Numbered from the stretch's first letter, positions 16,788 through 25,508 are shown. The stretch is DNA of 64,000 nucleotides from Seohaeicola sp024304985 (GCF_028802875.1 NZ_JARAMP010000016.1:39706-103705); one strand, 5' to 3'. Numbers and translations: made by a program. Notes: generated by a model not told the origin, from the sequence alone.

Positions 16788-17033
16788 CACGGTTCCCGGC
16801 GGCAACTGTGCAGGATGCGGCAAGGCGCGGCATCGGGATATGTGAAGCCAGAACAGGCCGACGGCGGGAATAACCGGCTTCGGGCTTGCGTTCTGCGGGA
16901 CGAGGGCAGAAAAACCCCGGATGATCGCTGCTTTGGTTCTTCCAACCGGCGCTGATCGTCATTAGATGTTGAGAGTGATGGCTGAGGGCCTGTGCGGATC
17001 AAGCCGCGACGGGCCGAGCAAGGGAGAACTGCA

Positions 17034-17249
17034 ATGTTGAACAATATCGGACTTCCGGGTCTTCTGCTGATCGCGGTGGTCGTGCTGGTGCTTTTCGGGC
17101 GCGGCAAGATCAGCTCGCTGATGGGCGAAGTCGGCAAGGGGATCACCGCCTTCAAGCGCGGCGTGAGCGACAGCTCCAAAGAGCTTGAGGACGGCAGTGG
17201 CGAGATGACCAAGGATGTCACGCCCGACAAAGAGAAAGACAAGGTCTGA
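17034..17249 (+). CDS. tatA: Sec-independent (Tat) translocase subunit TatA
   Basis: Pore-forming component of the twin-arginine translocase, which exports folded proteins across the inner membrane. The 71-residue protein starts with a short hydrophobic helix (IGLPGLLLIAVVVLVLFG), the family's FGRGKISSLMGEVGKGI hinge and amphipathic helix, and an acidic/charged tail. The ATG at 17034 has GGGAGAACTGCA before it; an in-frame ATG 14 codons upstream lacks support. tatB follows after 3 bases and tatC after another 3, a standard operon. Confidence 0.96.
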   Translation: MLNNIGLPGLLLIAVVVLVLFGRGKISSLMGEVGKGITAFKRGVSDSSKELEDGSGEMTKDVTPDKEKDKV

Positions 17250-17252
17250 TCC

Positions 17253-17849
17253 ATGTTCGATCTGGGCTGGACCGAGCTTCTGCTCATCGGCATCGTCGCG
17301 TTGATCGTGGTCGGGCCGAAAGACCTGCCGGTGCTGTTCCGCAATGTGGGGCGCTTCGTCGGCAAGGCGCGGGGCATGGCGCGGGAGTTCAGCCGGGCAA
17401 TGGAAGACGCAGCCGACGAGTCGGGCGTGCGTGATGTGGCCAAAAGCCTGAAATCCGTGGCCGATCCCAAGAAGATGGGGTTGGACAAGATCCGCGAGGC
17501 GACGGACGAGCTCAAGGCGTGGAAGCCCGGCTCGGAAACCGCCAAACTGGCCGCAGACCGGGCCGAGGCGGCCGCCAAGCTGCGCGAGCAGAGCAAGCCC
17601 GAGGCTGTCGCGGCCAAGGCCGAGGCGGCGCGGACCGTGGCGGCCGAGCAAGCGGCCCCCGCCGCCAAGCCAGCCGCTGCTGCCCCCAAGGCCAAAGCCG
17701 CAGCCAAGCCAAAGGCGGCGGCCCCGGCCAAGCCTGCGGCCAAACCGGCTGCATCCAGGACCAAGGCCACATCCACTGCTGCGGCCTCCAAACCTGCGCC
17801 CCGGACCCGGTCCAAGGCAAAGACCGCAGATCCCTCGGCGCAAGAGTAG
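17253..17849 (+). CDS. tatB: Sec-independent (Tat) translocase subunit TatB
   Basis: Receptor-complex subunit of the Tat translocase. The N-terminus MFDLGWTELLLIGIVALIVVGPKDLPVLF is the TatB helix with its conserved Glu (WTELL) and GPKDLP hinge. An amphipathic helix (VGRFVGKARGMAREF) follows. The last ~95 residues are an Ala/Lys/Pro-rich low-complexity tail (AAPKAKAAAKPKAAAPAKPA), longer than in E. coli but common in alphaproteobacteria. Total length is 198 residues. Confidence 0.95.
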   Translation: MFDLGWTELLLIGIVALIVVGPKDLPVLFRNVGRFVGKARGMAREFSRAMEDAADESGVRDVAKSLKSVADPKKMGLDKIREATDELKAWKPGSETAKLAADRAEAAAKLREQSKPEAVAAKAEAARTVAAEQAAPAAKPAAAAPKAKAAAKPKAAAPAKPAAKPAASRTKATSTAAASKPAPRTRSKAKTADPSAQE

Positions 17850-17852
17850 ATC

Positions 17853-18764
17853 ATGACCAAACAAGACGAGATCGACGATAGCAGCGCCCCGCTGATCGAG
17901 CATCTGGCGGAACTGCGCACGCGCCTGATCCATTCCGTGGTGGCCTTCATCCTTGGGATGATCATCTGCTTCACGGTATGGAACCCGATCTTCAACTTCC
18001 TGACGCATCCGCTCTGTTCGGCCATGGCCGAGCGCGGGCACGAGGATTGCGGGCTGATCCTGATCCGCCTGCAGGAAGGTTTCTTCGTCGCCGTCTCGAT
18101 CTCGCTGATGGGGGGGCTGATGCTGTCCTTCCCCTACATCGCCTATCAGCTATGGCGCTTCGTGGCGCCGGGCCTCTACAAATCCGAAAAGGGCGCGTTC
18201 CTGCCCTTCCTGCTGGCCTCGCCCTTCATGTTCTTTCTGGGCGCAGGCTTCGCCTTCTATGTGGTGACACCGCTGGCCTTCGATTTCTTCCTGGGCTTCC
18301 AGCAACCCGGCACCATTCTGGGCGACTCCGCACCAGAGGGGAACGCCGTCGCCGGGATCGCCTTTCAGGGCTCCGCGCAGGAATATCTCAGCCTGACAAT
18401 CAAGTTCATCGTGGCCTTCGGCCTCTGCTTCCAACTGCCGGTCCTGCTGACCCTGATGGGCAAGGCGGGGATCGTCAGTTCGGAAGGGCTGGCCAATGTG
18501 CGCAAATATGCGGTGGTCGGCATCCTGATTCTGGCCGCCCTTGTCACGCCGCCCGATGTGATCACCCAGATCATCCTCTTTGTCGTGGTCTACGGGCTCT
18601 ATGAGATTTCGATCTTTCTGGTCCGCCGGGTCGAAACCAAGCGCGAAGAGAAACTCCGCGCCGAGGGTTACTACGATGACGAAGAGGATTTCGACGATCC
18701 GCTGATCAAGGAATTCGACGAGGATCTGGCCAGTGGGACCGACGGCGAGGACAAGTCGAAGTGA
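17853..18764 (+). CDS. tatC: Sec-independent (Tat) translocase subunit TatC
   Basis: Six-helix membrane protein that recognises the twin-arginine signal with TatB. The 303 residues include APLIEHLAELRTRLIHS at the N-terminus (conserved cytosolic Glu), VSISLMGGLMLSFPYIAYQLWRFVAPGLY with its FxxYQxWxFxxPGL motif, and VVTPLAFDFFLGF. The C-terminus carries a long acidic tail (EEDFDDPLIKEFDEDL). The start of the next gene overlaps its stop by four bases (GTGA). Confidence 0.96.
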   Translation: MTKQDEIDDSSAPLIEHLAELRTRLIHSVVAFILGMIICFTVWNPIFNFLTHPLCSAMAERGHEDCGLILIRLQEGFFVAVSISLMGGLMLSFPYIAYQLWRFVAPGLYKSEKGAFLPFLLASPFMFFLGAGFAFYVVTPLAFDFFLGFQQPGTILGDSAPEGNAVAGIAFQGSAQEYLSLTIKFIVAFGLCFQLPVLLTLMGKAGIVSSEGLANVRKYAVVGILILAALVTPPDVITQIILFVVVYGLYEISIFLVRRVETKREEKLRAEGYYDDEEDFDDPLIKEFDEDLASGTDGEDKSK

Positions 18765-19609
18765 GTTCCAAGACCCTCAAACGCATCGCTGCGGCGCTGG
18801 AACGTCTGGCCCCACCGCCGCCGCAAGCCCCGGATTTCGACGCGGCTGAGGCTTTCGTCTGGCATGTCGAGCCTGACCGGCTGGAACCCGTGCCGCAAGT
18901 GTCGGGTGTGGCGCTGCGCCTGCTGGTGGGCGTGGATCGGTCGCGCGACACGCTGCTTGAGAACACGCTGCAATTCGCCCGTGGTCTGCCTGCGAACAAT
19001 GCCCTTCTCTGGGGCGCGCGCGGCATGGGCAAATCCAGCCTCGTCAAGGCTGTCCATGCCGAAGTGCAGGCGCAGGGCCTGCCCCTGAAACTGGTGGAAT
19101 TGCAGCGCGAGGATCTGCCGTCCGTCGCGCGCCTGCTGAACCTGCTGCGCGTGCGCCCCGAGCGGTTCGTTCTGTTCTGCGACGACCTCTCCTTCAGCCA
19201 TGACGATCAGCATTACAAATCGCTGAAAGCGGTTCTGGACGGTGGGATCGAGGGACGCCCCGACAACGTGATCTTTTACGCCACGTCGAACCGGCGCCAT
19301 CTGATGCCGCGCGACATGATCGAGAATGAACGCTCCAGCGCCATCAATCCCTCCGAAGCCGTGGAAGAGAAAGTGTCCCTCTCCGACCGTTTCGGCCTCT
19401 GGCTGGGCTTTCACGCCTGCGATCAGGATCAGTTTCTGGCGATGATCCGGGGTTATTGCACGGCCTTCGGCATCGACATCCCCGAAGAGCGTCTGCGGGC
19501 CGAAGCGATCGAATGGCAGGCCACGCGCGGCGCACGCTCTGGCCGGGTGGCCTGGCAATTCGTGACCGATCTGGCGGGCCGCGAAGGTGTGCGCCTCACG
19601 CAAGGCTGA
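18761..19609 (+). CDS. DUF815 family AAA+ ATPase
   Basis: A 282-residue P-loop ATPase of the DUF815 family, whose role is unknown. It has a Walker A-like ALLWGARGMGKSSLVKAVHAE (about residues 85-105; G-x-x-G-x-G-K-S) and Walker B-like RFVLFCDDLSF, with ATSNRRHLMPRDM as sensor-like segment. The GTG start overlaps the tatC stop, so it is read with the tat operon. In other Rhodobacteraceae the same ATPase sits near nlpD and the secretion genes. A role in protein-export or envelope assembly is only a guess from context. Confidence 0.86.
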   Translation: MSSKTLKRIAAALERLAPPPPQAPDFDAAEAFVWHVEPDRLEPVPQVSGVALRLLVGVDRSRDTLLENTLQFARGLPANNALLWGARGMGKSSLVKAVHAEVQAQGLPLKLVELQREDLPSVARLLNLLRVRPERFVLFCDDLSFSHDDQHYKSLKAVLDGGIEGRPDNVIFYATSNRRHLMPRDMIENERSSAINPSEAVEEKVSLSDRFGLWLGFHACDQDQFLAMIRGYCTAFGIDIPEERLRAEAIEWQATRGARSGRVAWQFVTDLAGREGVRLTQG

Positions 19610-19627
19610 AACGCCGCGCCGCCTGTG

Positions 19628-19646
19628 TCACCGTTCTGCAAATACT
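19628..19646. repeat. Single copy of the dispersed TATTTG repeat
   Basis: TCACCGTTCTGCAAATACT is the reverse complement of the motif AGTATTTGnnGAACGRTGA found as inverted pairs at 22590-22682 and 33600-33678. Here one copy stands alone between the convergent DUF815 ATPase and the nlpD-like gene, followed by an imperfect GC hairpin around 19653-19680. Confidence 0.6.
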
Positions 19647-19691
19647 ATACCTGCGGCCCGCATCCTTGCGGACCGCCTGAGGTTGCGCGCC

Positions 19692-20999
19692 TCAGCGCGG
19701 TGCGAGATAGGGGGTCGGGTCCACGCTGTCGAAGCCTTTGCGCACTTCGAAATGCAGATAGTTCGACGACCCGGACCGGATCTGCGCGATCTTCTGCCCG
19801 CGGGTGACCTTGTCATCCTTCTTGACGACCGCGCCTTCCACATTGGCATAAACCGTCAGAAGGTTGTCCGGATGCCGGATCACGATGATCGGGATCTGAT
19901 CGGCGCTGGCGGTGATGGCGGCCACGGTGCCGGCTTCCGCAGCGACGATGGAAGTCCCCGACGGGGCCTGGATGTCCAGACCGTCATTCTTGCCCTTCTG
20001 GTAGTCGCGGATGATCGTTCCCTGCACCGGGGTGGCCAGTTGCGCATTGCCTGCCGGGGCGGACTGCGCCGCGCCAAGGTTGGGCGCCGTGGTGGCCGGC
20101 GCGGGGGCGGCAGCGGGCCGCGTCGTCTCGGTCGGCAGCGGTGTCGCCGCCGATGGTGGAACCGGCGTCGGCGATCCGGCACCCGGCGCGGTCACGGCGG
20201 CGGCCGCCGCCGGACGGGCCGGGGCCTCGGCATCCGGGACCGGGATCAACAGGAACTGACCTTCGCGGATGGTGTAATCCGATCCCAGACCGTTCCATTC
20301 GGCCAGTGACCGGACCGAGACATTGTAAAGCCGCGAGATCGTAAAGGCCGTCTCGCCGCGCTTGACCTGATGGCGCGTGGGTTCCAGTCCGACCTGCGGA
20401 CGCTGTGCCGCGGCGGCGGGTGCCGGGGCTGCGGCAGAGGTGATCATCCCACCGCCCGCCGGTGGCAGGGTCGTCGTGCTGACGGCCGCCGCGTCCGAGC
20501 GGTCGATGGCGCTGCTGGCCAGACTGGTGATATCGGTGCCCGGCGGCTGGATCGTGCCGAACCCGCCCGTCGCTGCAGAAGGCTCCGCGACGCGGCGGGG
20601 CAGGGCCACCACCTCGTCCGGGCGCAGCGGATCGGCAGGGCGCAAGCCGTTGAAACGCGCCAGTTCATCGGGCGCGATCCCGATCCGCGTGGCGACATCC
20701 GCGACGGTGTCTCCTTGCCGGGCGACGGCCACCTGATAGTTCGGATAAGAGATGACGCCGCGCGCATCCGGCGCAGGGCGGTTGGCGACGGGCTGTCGCG
20801 CCGCCTCGGCGGTGTCGAGCGTGTCGCCGAAATTGCCACGCATGTCAAAGTCCAGCGGCCTGTCACAGGCCGCCAACAGGCCAAGCGCCGTGCCGGCCAG
20901 GATCAGGTGACGCAGCGTGCGGGTCGGGGATGGACGGCCTGTGCCTGTCAGGCCCGGACGAAATGTGCGGGGGGCAGCGGGACGGCTCTGTTCGGTCAT
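19692..20999 (-). CDS. nlpD: LysM/M23 lipoprotein, NlpD-like, with degenerate peptidase site
   Basis: A 435-residue envelope protein. Residues ~30-46 (ILAGTALGLLAACDRP) form a lipobox-type signal with Cys near residue 45, after an unusually long N-terminal region. Two LysM modules follow: YQVAVARQGDTVADVATRIG (about 107) and RHQVKRGETAFTISRLYNVS (about 212). A Pro/Ala-rich linker leads to a C-terminal M23 domain. The zinc ligands are altered: GKNDGLDI instead of GxHxGxD and VYANV instead of YAHL, while LHFEV is kept. This resembles NlpD/EnvC-type amidase activators, not active endopeptidases. The ATG at 20999 has AGAGGAAATCGAG before it. It is the last gene of surE-pcm-nlpD. Confidence 0.9.
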   Translation of the reverse strand: MTEQSRPAAPRTFRPGLTGTGRPSPTRTLRHLILAGTALGLLAACDRPLDFDMRGNFGDTLDTAEAARQPVANRPAPDARGVISYPNYQVAVARQGDTVADVATRIGIAPDELARFNGLRPADPLRPDEVVALPRRVAEPSAATGGFGTIQPPGTDITSLASSAIDRSDAAAVSTTTLPPAGGGMITSAAAPAPAAAAQRPQVGLEPTRHQVKRGETAFTISRLYNVSVRSLAEWNGLGSDYTIREGQFLLIPVPDAEAPARPAAAAAVTAPGAGSPTPVPPSAATPLPTETTRPAAAPAPATTAPNLGAAQSAPAGNAQLATPVQGTIIRDYQKGKNDGLDIQAPSGTSIVAAEAGTVAAITASADQIPIIVIRHPDNLLTVYANVEGAVVKKDDKVTRGQKIAQIRSGSSNYLHFEVRKGFDSVDPTPYLAPR

Positions 21000-21090
21000 C
21001 TCGATTTCCTCTGTCCTGCCCCTTGCGGCGGGGCCTGGTTGTTATCGTTCTGTCCGGCCCTGCGACCGGTTCGGGGTCATCCTTCGCCTG

Positions 21091-21732
21091 TCAGTCGCGC
21101 CCCAGACCCTCGACCAGAGGCACGAACCGGACCGGGCGCAACTCGTCATAGTCAAAGCCCGTGTCATGACGGGTCACGCGGATCAGGCTTTGCACCGTGT
21201 CGGACTGTCCCACCGGCAAAACCATGATACCCCCGATTTTCAATTGGGCCAAGAGGGGGCCGGGCGGGTCTTCGGCGGCAGCGGTCACGAGGATGCGATC
21301 AAACGGCGCCTGATCGGGCAGACCAAAGCTGCCATCGGCGGTAAAGGCGGTGATATTGGTCAGTTGCAACGCATCAAAGATCTCGCGCGCCTCGCGGACA
21401 AGTCGGCGATGCCGGTCCACCGTATAGACCCGGCGGGCCAGTTGCGACAGGATCGCCGCCTGATAGCCCGATCCCGTGCCCACCTCCAGAACCGTGTCGC
21501 GGGCGCTGACCTGCAAGGCCTGCGTCATCAGCCCCACGATCGACGGCTGGCTGATCGTCTGCCCGCAGGCGATGGGCAGGGGCATGTCCTCATAGGCGCG
21601 GGCGGCGAAGATCCCGCGGATGAAAGGGCCGCGGTCGATCTTTTCCATGGCCGTCAGGACACGGCTGTCTGTCACCCCCTTGGAGCGCAGGGCATAGAGG
21701 AACTGCATCTTGCGTTCCGCCGCGTCGCTCAT
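21091..21732 (-). CDS. pcm: Protein-L-isoaspartate O-methyltransferase
   Basis: SAM-dependent repair enzyme that methylates isoaspartyl residues in damaged proteins. The 213 residues include ACGQTISQPSIVGLMTQAL (substrate-side motif, about 57-75), the SAM motif VLEVGTGSGYQAAIL (about 82-96), VYTVDRHRRLVREA and PFDRILVTAAAEDPPGPLLAQL. The start overlaps the surE stop by four bases, giving the classic surE-pcm-nlpD order shared with gamma- and alphaproteobacteria. Confidence 0.96.
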   Translation of the reverse strand: MSDAAERKMQFLYALRSKGVTDSRVLTAMEKIDRGPFIRGIFAARAYEDMPLPIACGQTISQPSIVGLMTQALQVSARDTVLEVGTGSGYQAAILSQLARRVYTVDRHRRLVREAREIFDALQLTNITAFTADGSFGLPDQAPFDRILVTAAAEDPPGPLLAQLKIGGIMVLPVGQSDTVQSLIRVTRHDTGFDYDELRPVRFVPLVEGLGRD

Positions 21733-22517
21733 TCGATCCCTTTCAACGGCTCCAGAAGGTCATGCGCCGTCAGATCCGCCCGCATCGGCGTGACCGAGAT
21801 ATAGCCGTCCAGATTCACCGCCGCATCGGTGCCGGGCAGGGTGGGCACATGCTGCTCGCCACCCTTGATCCACAGGAAACGCCGCCCCGAGGGCGACAGA
21901 TGCGGCTCGACCGAGAAACGGGTGTTGCGGCGGAACCCCTGCGGCACCACGCGCGCCCCGCGCACGCCCTCGGCCGGAACGGGCGGGAAGTTGATGTTGT
22001 AGAACACCCGGTAATCCGCTCCATGCTCGGCCTCTGGCGTCGCGGCCAGAAGCTTGCGGATCAGCGCAGGACCATGCACCCCTGCCGCCTCGAAAGGATC
22101 GGGCGCGGCAAAGTTCGAGGGGCCCAGATATTGCGACAGCGCCATCGCGGGGATGCGTTGCAAGGCCGCCTCCATGGCCCCCCCCAGCGTGCCGGAATAC
22201 AGCGCGTTCTCGGCCGAATTGTTGCCCCGGTTCACGCCCGACAGCACCAGATCGGGCACCGCCCCCTCCATCACGTCATGAATGCCCGCCAGCACGCAAT
22301 CGGCGGGGCTGCCTTCGGTCGCAAAGCGCCGCTCGCCCAGCTTGGCGATCATCATCGGATGGGTATAGCTGATGCAATGGGCGACGCCGGATTGTTCGAA
22401 AGCAGGGGCCACGACCCAGACCTCGCCCTCCGGTCCGGCCAGATCGGCGGCGATGCGCTCCAGTACGGCCAGACCCGGCGCGTTGATCCCGTCGTCATTG
22501 GTAATAAGAATACGCAT
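21729..22517 (-). CDS. surE: 5'/3'-nucleotidase SurE
   Basis: Metal-dependent nucleotidase of stationary-phase survival. The N-terminus RILITNDDGINAPGLAVLE carries the DD metal ligands, and LSGVNRGNNSAENALYSGTLGGAMEA (in two parts: LSGVNRGNN, and YSGTLGGAMEA) gives the second metal and oxyanion site. Length 262 residues is normal. The gene is coupled to pcm. A pair of inverted 19-base dispersed repeats lies 73-165 bases upstream, between it and the SDR gene. Confidence 0.96.
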   Translation of the reverse strand: MRILITNDDGINAPGLAVLERIAADLAGPEGEVWVVAPAFEQSGVAHCISYTHPMMIAKLGERRFATEGSPADCVLAGIHDVMEGAVPDLVLSGVNRGNNSAENALYSGTLGGAMEAALQRIPAMALSQYLGPSNFAAPDPFEAAGVHGPALIRKLLAATPEAEHGADYRVFYNINFPPVPAEGVRGARVVPQGFRRNTRFSVEPHLSPSGRRFLWIKGGEQHVPTLPGTDAAVNLDGYISVTPMRADLTAHDLLEPLKGIE

Positions 22518-22589
22518 GCCTGCCCCGGTTCACCTTTTTTCATGGTGTAGAGGACGGGCGCGACGGGGGCAAGAAGGCAGCGCCCTCCT

Positions 22590-22682
22590 TTCATCGTTCT
22601 GCAAATACGCAATTCTCCCATCGCAGCAGGCGGGCCCTGTGCATGTGATCAGGCGGGGAATGAGTATTTGTGGAACGATGAA
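22590..22682. repeat. Inverted pair of the dispersed TATTTG repeat
   Basis: TTCATCGTTCTGCAAATAC (22590-22608) and GTATTTGTGGAACGATGAA (22664-22682) are inverted copies differing at one position, separated by 55 bases. The same arrangement occurs at 33600-33678. It lies between two same-strand genes (SDR stop and surE start) and could form a long hairpin in the transcript. Function unknown. Confidence 0.75.
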
Positions 22683-22691
22683 GCGGATGGC

Positions 22692-23333
22692 TCAGCCCAG
22701 CAGGGCCAGCAGGCGCGCCGCCTCGTCGCGCGGATGCGCCAGGGGCGCGCGATCCTCGCCGGGGAAAAAGCGCGCGCGGGTGGCGGTGGGCATGGGGGCT
22801 GGGGTCAGCACATGCACGCGCGGCCCGGTCTTGACGGTTTCCGCCGCCCAGCTTTGCGCCAGCGCGATCTGCGCGGCCTTGGTGGCGCCATAGGCACCAA
22901 AGAATTTGTGCCCCGCGCGCGGATCGTCAAAGAACAGCGCCGTGCCCGCCTGTCCCAGAAGCGGGGCAATATAGGGGATCAACTGCCCTGTCGCCGTGAC
23001 GTTGCAGGCTACGGATTTGTCCCAGTCGCGCGCGTCGATGGTGTTGGCGGGGGACAGGGGCGCGGCGTGAATGGCCGTATGCGCCCAAAGATCGACATGC
23101 CCCCAGCGATCATGGATCGACCGGCACAGCTGCGCCATCGCCTCGGGCTTGGTGATGTCCATCGGGGCCAGTGTCGCCTGACCGCCCGCCGCCTTGATCC
23201 GGTCGTCCAGTTCCTCCAGCGCGCCGGTGGTCCGGCCCACCGCCACGATGTGATGGGTGGCGGCCAGCGCCTCGGCCAATGCCGCGCCAAGGCCCCGCGA
23301 GGCTCCGGTGATCAGGGCGATTTTCTCGGACAT
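22692..23333 (-). CDS. SDR family NAD(P)-dependent oxidoreductase
   Basis: A 213-residue short-chain dehydrogenase with the cofactor motif ALITGASRGLGAALAEAL (about residues 6-23). The usual catalytic Ser/Tyr region is shortened: FFDDPRAGHKFFGAYGATKAAQIALAQ retains Y-G-A-T-K, fitting YxxxK. The ATG at 23333 follows GCGCGAGGAGAACCAAG, a good ribosome-binding site. The protein is shorter than typical 240-260 residue SDRs, ending with an LALLG tail. Substrate unknown. It lies between a small hypothetical gene and surE. Confidence 0.86.
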   Translation of the reverse strand: MSEKIALITGASRGLGAALAEALAATHHIVAVGRTTGALEELDDRIKAAGGQATLAPMDITKPEAMAQLCRSIHDRWGHVDLWAHTAIHAAPLSPANTIDARDWDKSVACNVTATGQLIPYIAPLLGQAGTALFFDDPRAGHKFFGAYGATKAAQIALAQSWAAETVKTGPRVHVLTPAPMPTATRARFFPGEDRAPLAHPRDEAARLLALLG

Positions 23334-23412
23334 CTTGGTTCTCCTCGCGCTTGCGTCGCGCCCGATGTGAGGGGTTGCGCGCCCAAGGTCAAGGGGGCAG
23401 GCGGCGCAAGCG

Positions 23413-23688
23413 TCAGGGCATGGCCAGCCGCTGGGCCTCGCCATTGCGGATCATGTGGATCAGGCCCGGTTCTATCGCCGCGATGGTGGCGTCGCCGATC
23501 CTGTCGCCAAGACCCAGTTGCTGCACGCTGCCATTGCTCATCCGGATCAGCGCGCGCGAGGCTTGCCCCGCGACCACCGTGCCAAGCAGCGTTGTGCCGT
23601 CAAGCGGCAGCCGGCCTGTCAATGTCGCGGCGGATTGGGTTTTTTCCGTTGTGGGTGTTGTGTCGTCGCTTGGATATGTCGTGCTCAT
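23413..23688 (-). CDS. Hypothetical 91-residue protein
   Basis: I do not recognise this protein with certainty. It starts with a Ser/Thr/Asp-rich hydrophilic segment and contains TLLGTVVAGQASRALIRMSNGSVQQLGLGD, followed by GDATIAAIEPGLIHMI. This resembles the beta-rich core of small PilP/GspC-like periplasmic proteins, in which a GTV...A...V..G....V..G pattern recurs, but there is no signal peptide. It is on the same strand as its neighbours, with 79 bases to the SDR start. Treat as a real but uncharacterised small gene. Confidence 0.6.
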   Translation of the reverse strand: MSTTYPSDDTTPTTEKTQSAATLTGRLPLDGTTLLGTVVAGQASRALIRMSNGSVQQLGLGDRIGDATIAAIEPGLIHMIRNGEAQRLAMP

Positions 23689-23901
23689 GCCGGTCTGTCA
23701 TGCCCTGTGATGTTGCCGTCACGCGGCCTGTCGCATGGCAGACAGGGCAGGGAAAGGGGGGTGGCACCACTCTTTCGATCCTCGGCGGGGCATGCGCGAT
23801 CCGATGCCGAGACGCGGGCAAAACCTTGCCGCATGTCCCATCATCCGGCTGCGACGGATTGTCCGCATCCCTTGTGGCGCTTGATCGCGTGACCTTTCAG
23901 G

Positions 23902-25389
23902 TCACTCGGCCGCCTTCAACTGGAAACCTTTTTCGATCATGTCGGACGGGGCCACCGGATATTCGCCCGAGAAGCAGGCGTCGCAATATTGCGGGCATTT
24001 GGCACTGCGCCCCTGCGCCTCGCCCACGGCACGGTAAAGCCCGTCCAGCGAGATGAACTTGAGGCTGTCCACCGCCAGATGCTCGCGCATCTCCTCTTCG
24101 GTCATGGTCGCCGCCAGCAGCTTGTCGCGCTGCGGGGTGTCCACACCATAGAAGCAAGGCCAGGCCGTGGGCGGAGAGGCGATGCGGAAATGCACCTCCT
24201 TAGCGCCTGCATCCAGGATCATTTCCTTGATCTTGCGGCTGGTAGTGCCGCGCACCACCGAATCGTCCACCAGGATCACCCGCTTGCCCCGGATCAGCGC
24301 GCGGTTCACGTTCAGCTTCAGGCGCACACCCATGTTGCGGATGCTCTCGGTCGGCTCGATGAAAGTCCGGCCCATATACTGGTTGCGGATGATGCCCATG
24401 CCATAGGGAATCCCGCTCTCATGGGCAAAGCCGATCGCCGCGGGCGTGCCGCTGTCGGGCACCGGGCAGACCAGATCCGCATCCTGCGGTGCCTCGCGCG
24501 CCAGTTCCACACCGATCTGGCGGCGCGTTTCATAAACCGACCGCCCTCCGATGATGCTGTCGGGGCGCGAGAAATAGACATGTTCAAAGATACAGAAGCG
24601 CGGCGATTGCTTGCGGAAGGGAAAGCGGCTTTCCAGACCCTTGTGGTCGATCACCACCATCTCGCCGGGTTCGATCTCGCGGATGAACTCGGCCCCGATG
24701 ATGTCCAGCGCGCATGTTTCCGACGACAGCACCCAGCCATCGCCCACGCGGCCCAGCACCAGCGGGCGCACTCCCAAGGGATCGCGCACACCGATCAGCT
24801 TGGTCCGGGTCATGGCGACGACCGAAAACGCGCCTTCCACCCGGCGCAGCGCATCTTCCATGCGTTCGGCGATATTGCGTTGCAGGGACCGCGCCATCAG
24901 GTGGATGATGCATTCGCTGTCGGAACTGGACTGGAAGATCGAACCACGCTCGATCAATTCGCGGCGCAGCGCATCGGCATTGGTGATGTTGCCGTTATGG
25001 GCAATCGCGGCACCCCCCACGGAAAACTCGCCGAAGAACGGCTGCACGTCGCGGATGACAGCGCCTTTCGATCCGGCGGTGGAATAGCGCACATGCCCGA
25101 TGGCCAAGGGGCCGGGCAGGGTCTGCATCAAGGTCTGCGATGTGAAATTGTCGCGCACATAGCCGAAGCGATGGGCCGAATTGAACCCCAACTCAGGATG
25201 ATGCGCCACGATCCCGCCCGCCTCCTGCCCGCGATGTTGCAGGGCATGCAGGCCAAGCGCCACGAAATTCGCGGCATCAGTGACACCGAGCACACCGAAG
25301 ACACCGCATTCCTCGTGCAGCTTGTCATCGCCGTCGTCGCCGTAGGCGTCGAAATCGAAAGGATGGGAGGGGGGCATGAGTTTGGACAA
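23902..25389 (-). CDS. purF: Amidophosphoribosyltransferase
   Basis: Catalyses the first committed step of purine synthesis, making phosphoribosylamine from PRPP and glutamine. The 495 residues have an N-terminal glutaminase with the nucleophile Cys28 (EECGVFGVLGV) after a 27-residue leader, presumably removed. The PRPP motif is VILVDDSVVRGTTSRKI (about 365-381). Cysteines in CIFEHVYFSRPDS, PCFYGVDT and CDACFSGEYP correspond to the four ligands of the [4Fe-4S] cluster in the Bacillus-type enzyme. The start is taken as TTG (25389), which has GGAG six bases before it; ATG 25377 is the alternative. It follows cvpA and radA, a usual order. Confidence 0.96.
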   Translation of the reverse strand: MSKLMPPSHPFDFDAYGDDGDDKLHEECGVFGVLGVTDAANFVALGLHALQHRGQEAGGIVAHHPELGFNSAHRFGYVRDNFTSQTLMQTLPGPLAIGHVRYSTAGSKGAVIRDVQPFFGEFSVGGAAIAHNGNITNADALRRELIERGSIFQSSSDSECIIHLMARSLQRNIAERMEDALRRVEGAFSVVAMTRTKLIGVRDPLGVRPLVLGRVGDGWVLSSETCALDIIGAEFIREIEPGEMVVIDHKGLESRFPFRKQSPRFCIFEHVYFSRPDSIIGGRSVYETRRQIGVELAREAPQDADLVCPVPDSGTPAAIGFAHESGIPYGMGIIRNQYMGRTFIEPTESIRNMGVRLKLNVNRALIRGKRVILVDDSVVRGTTSRKIKEMILDAGAKEVHFRIASPPTAWPCFYGVDTPQRDKLLAATMTEEEMREHLAVDSLKFISLDGLYRAVGEAQGRSAKCPQYCDACFSGEYPVAPSDMIEKGFQLKAAE

Positions 25390-25508
25390 GGCAAGCTCCG
25401 AATCCGAATGGCGTGCGTCTGCCCCCTCTTAAGGGGTCAGCGCGCCAGTGTCACGAAAGGATCACATAAGATCTGAACCGGCGGCGCGCCGGTCCATCAC
25501 ACCAGGAC

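Noticed and set aside
14739..16823. 694-residue minus-strand frame over the SDR and ABC ATPase genes
   Set aside because: Antisense shadow; both plus-strand genes have complete motifs.
23600..23821. 73-residue minus-strand frame with a CPVCHATG motif
   Set aside because: It overlaps the 91-residue gene in another frame, lacks a ribosome-binding site, and only one CxxC pair is seen.
25477..25493. Terminator between cvpA and purF
   Set aside because: ACCGGC-GGCGC-GCCGGT is a good stem but has no T-run on either strand; recorded only as a hairpin.
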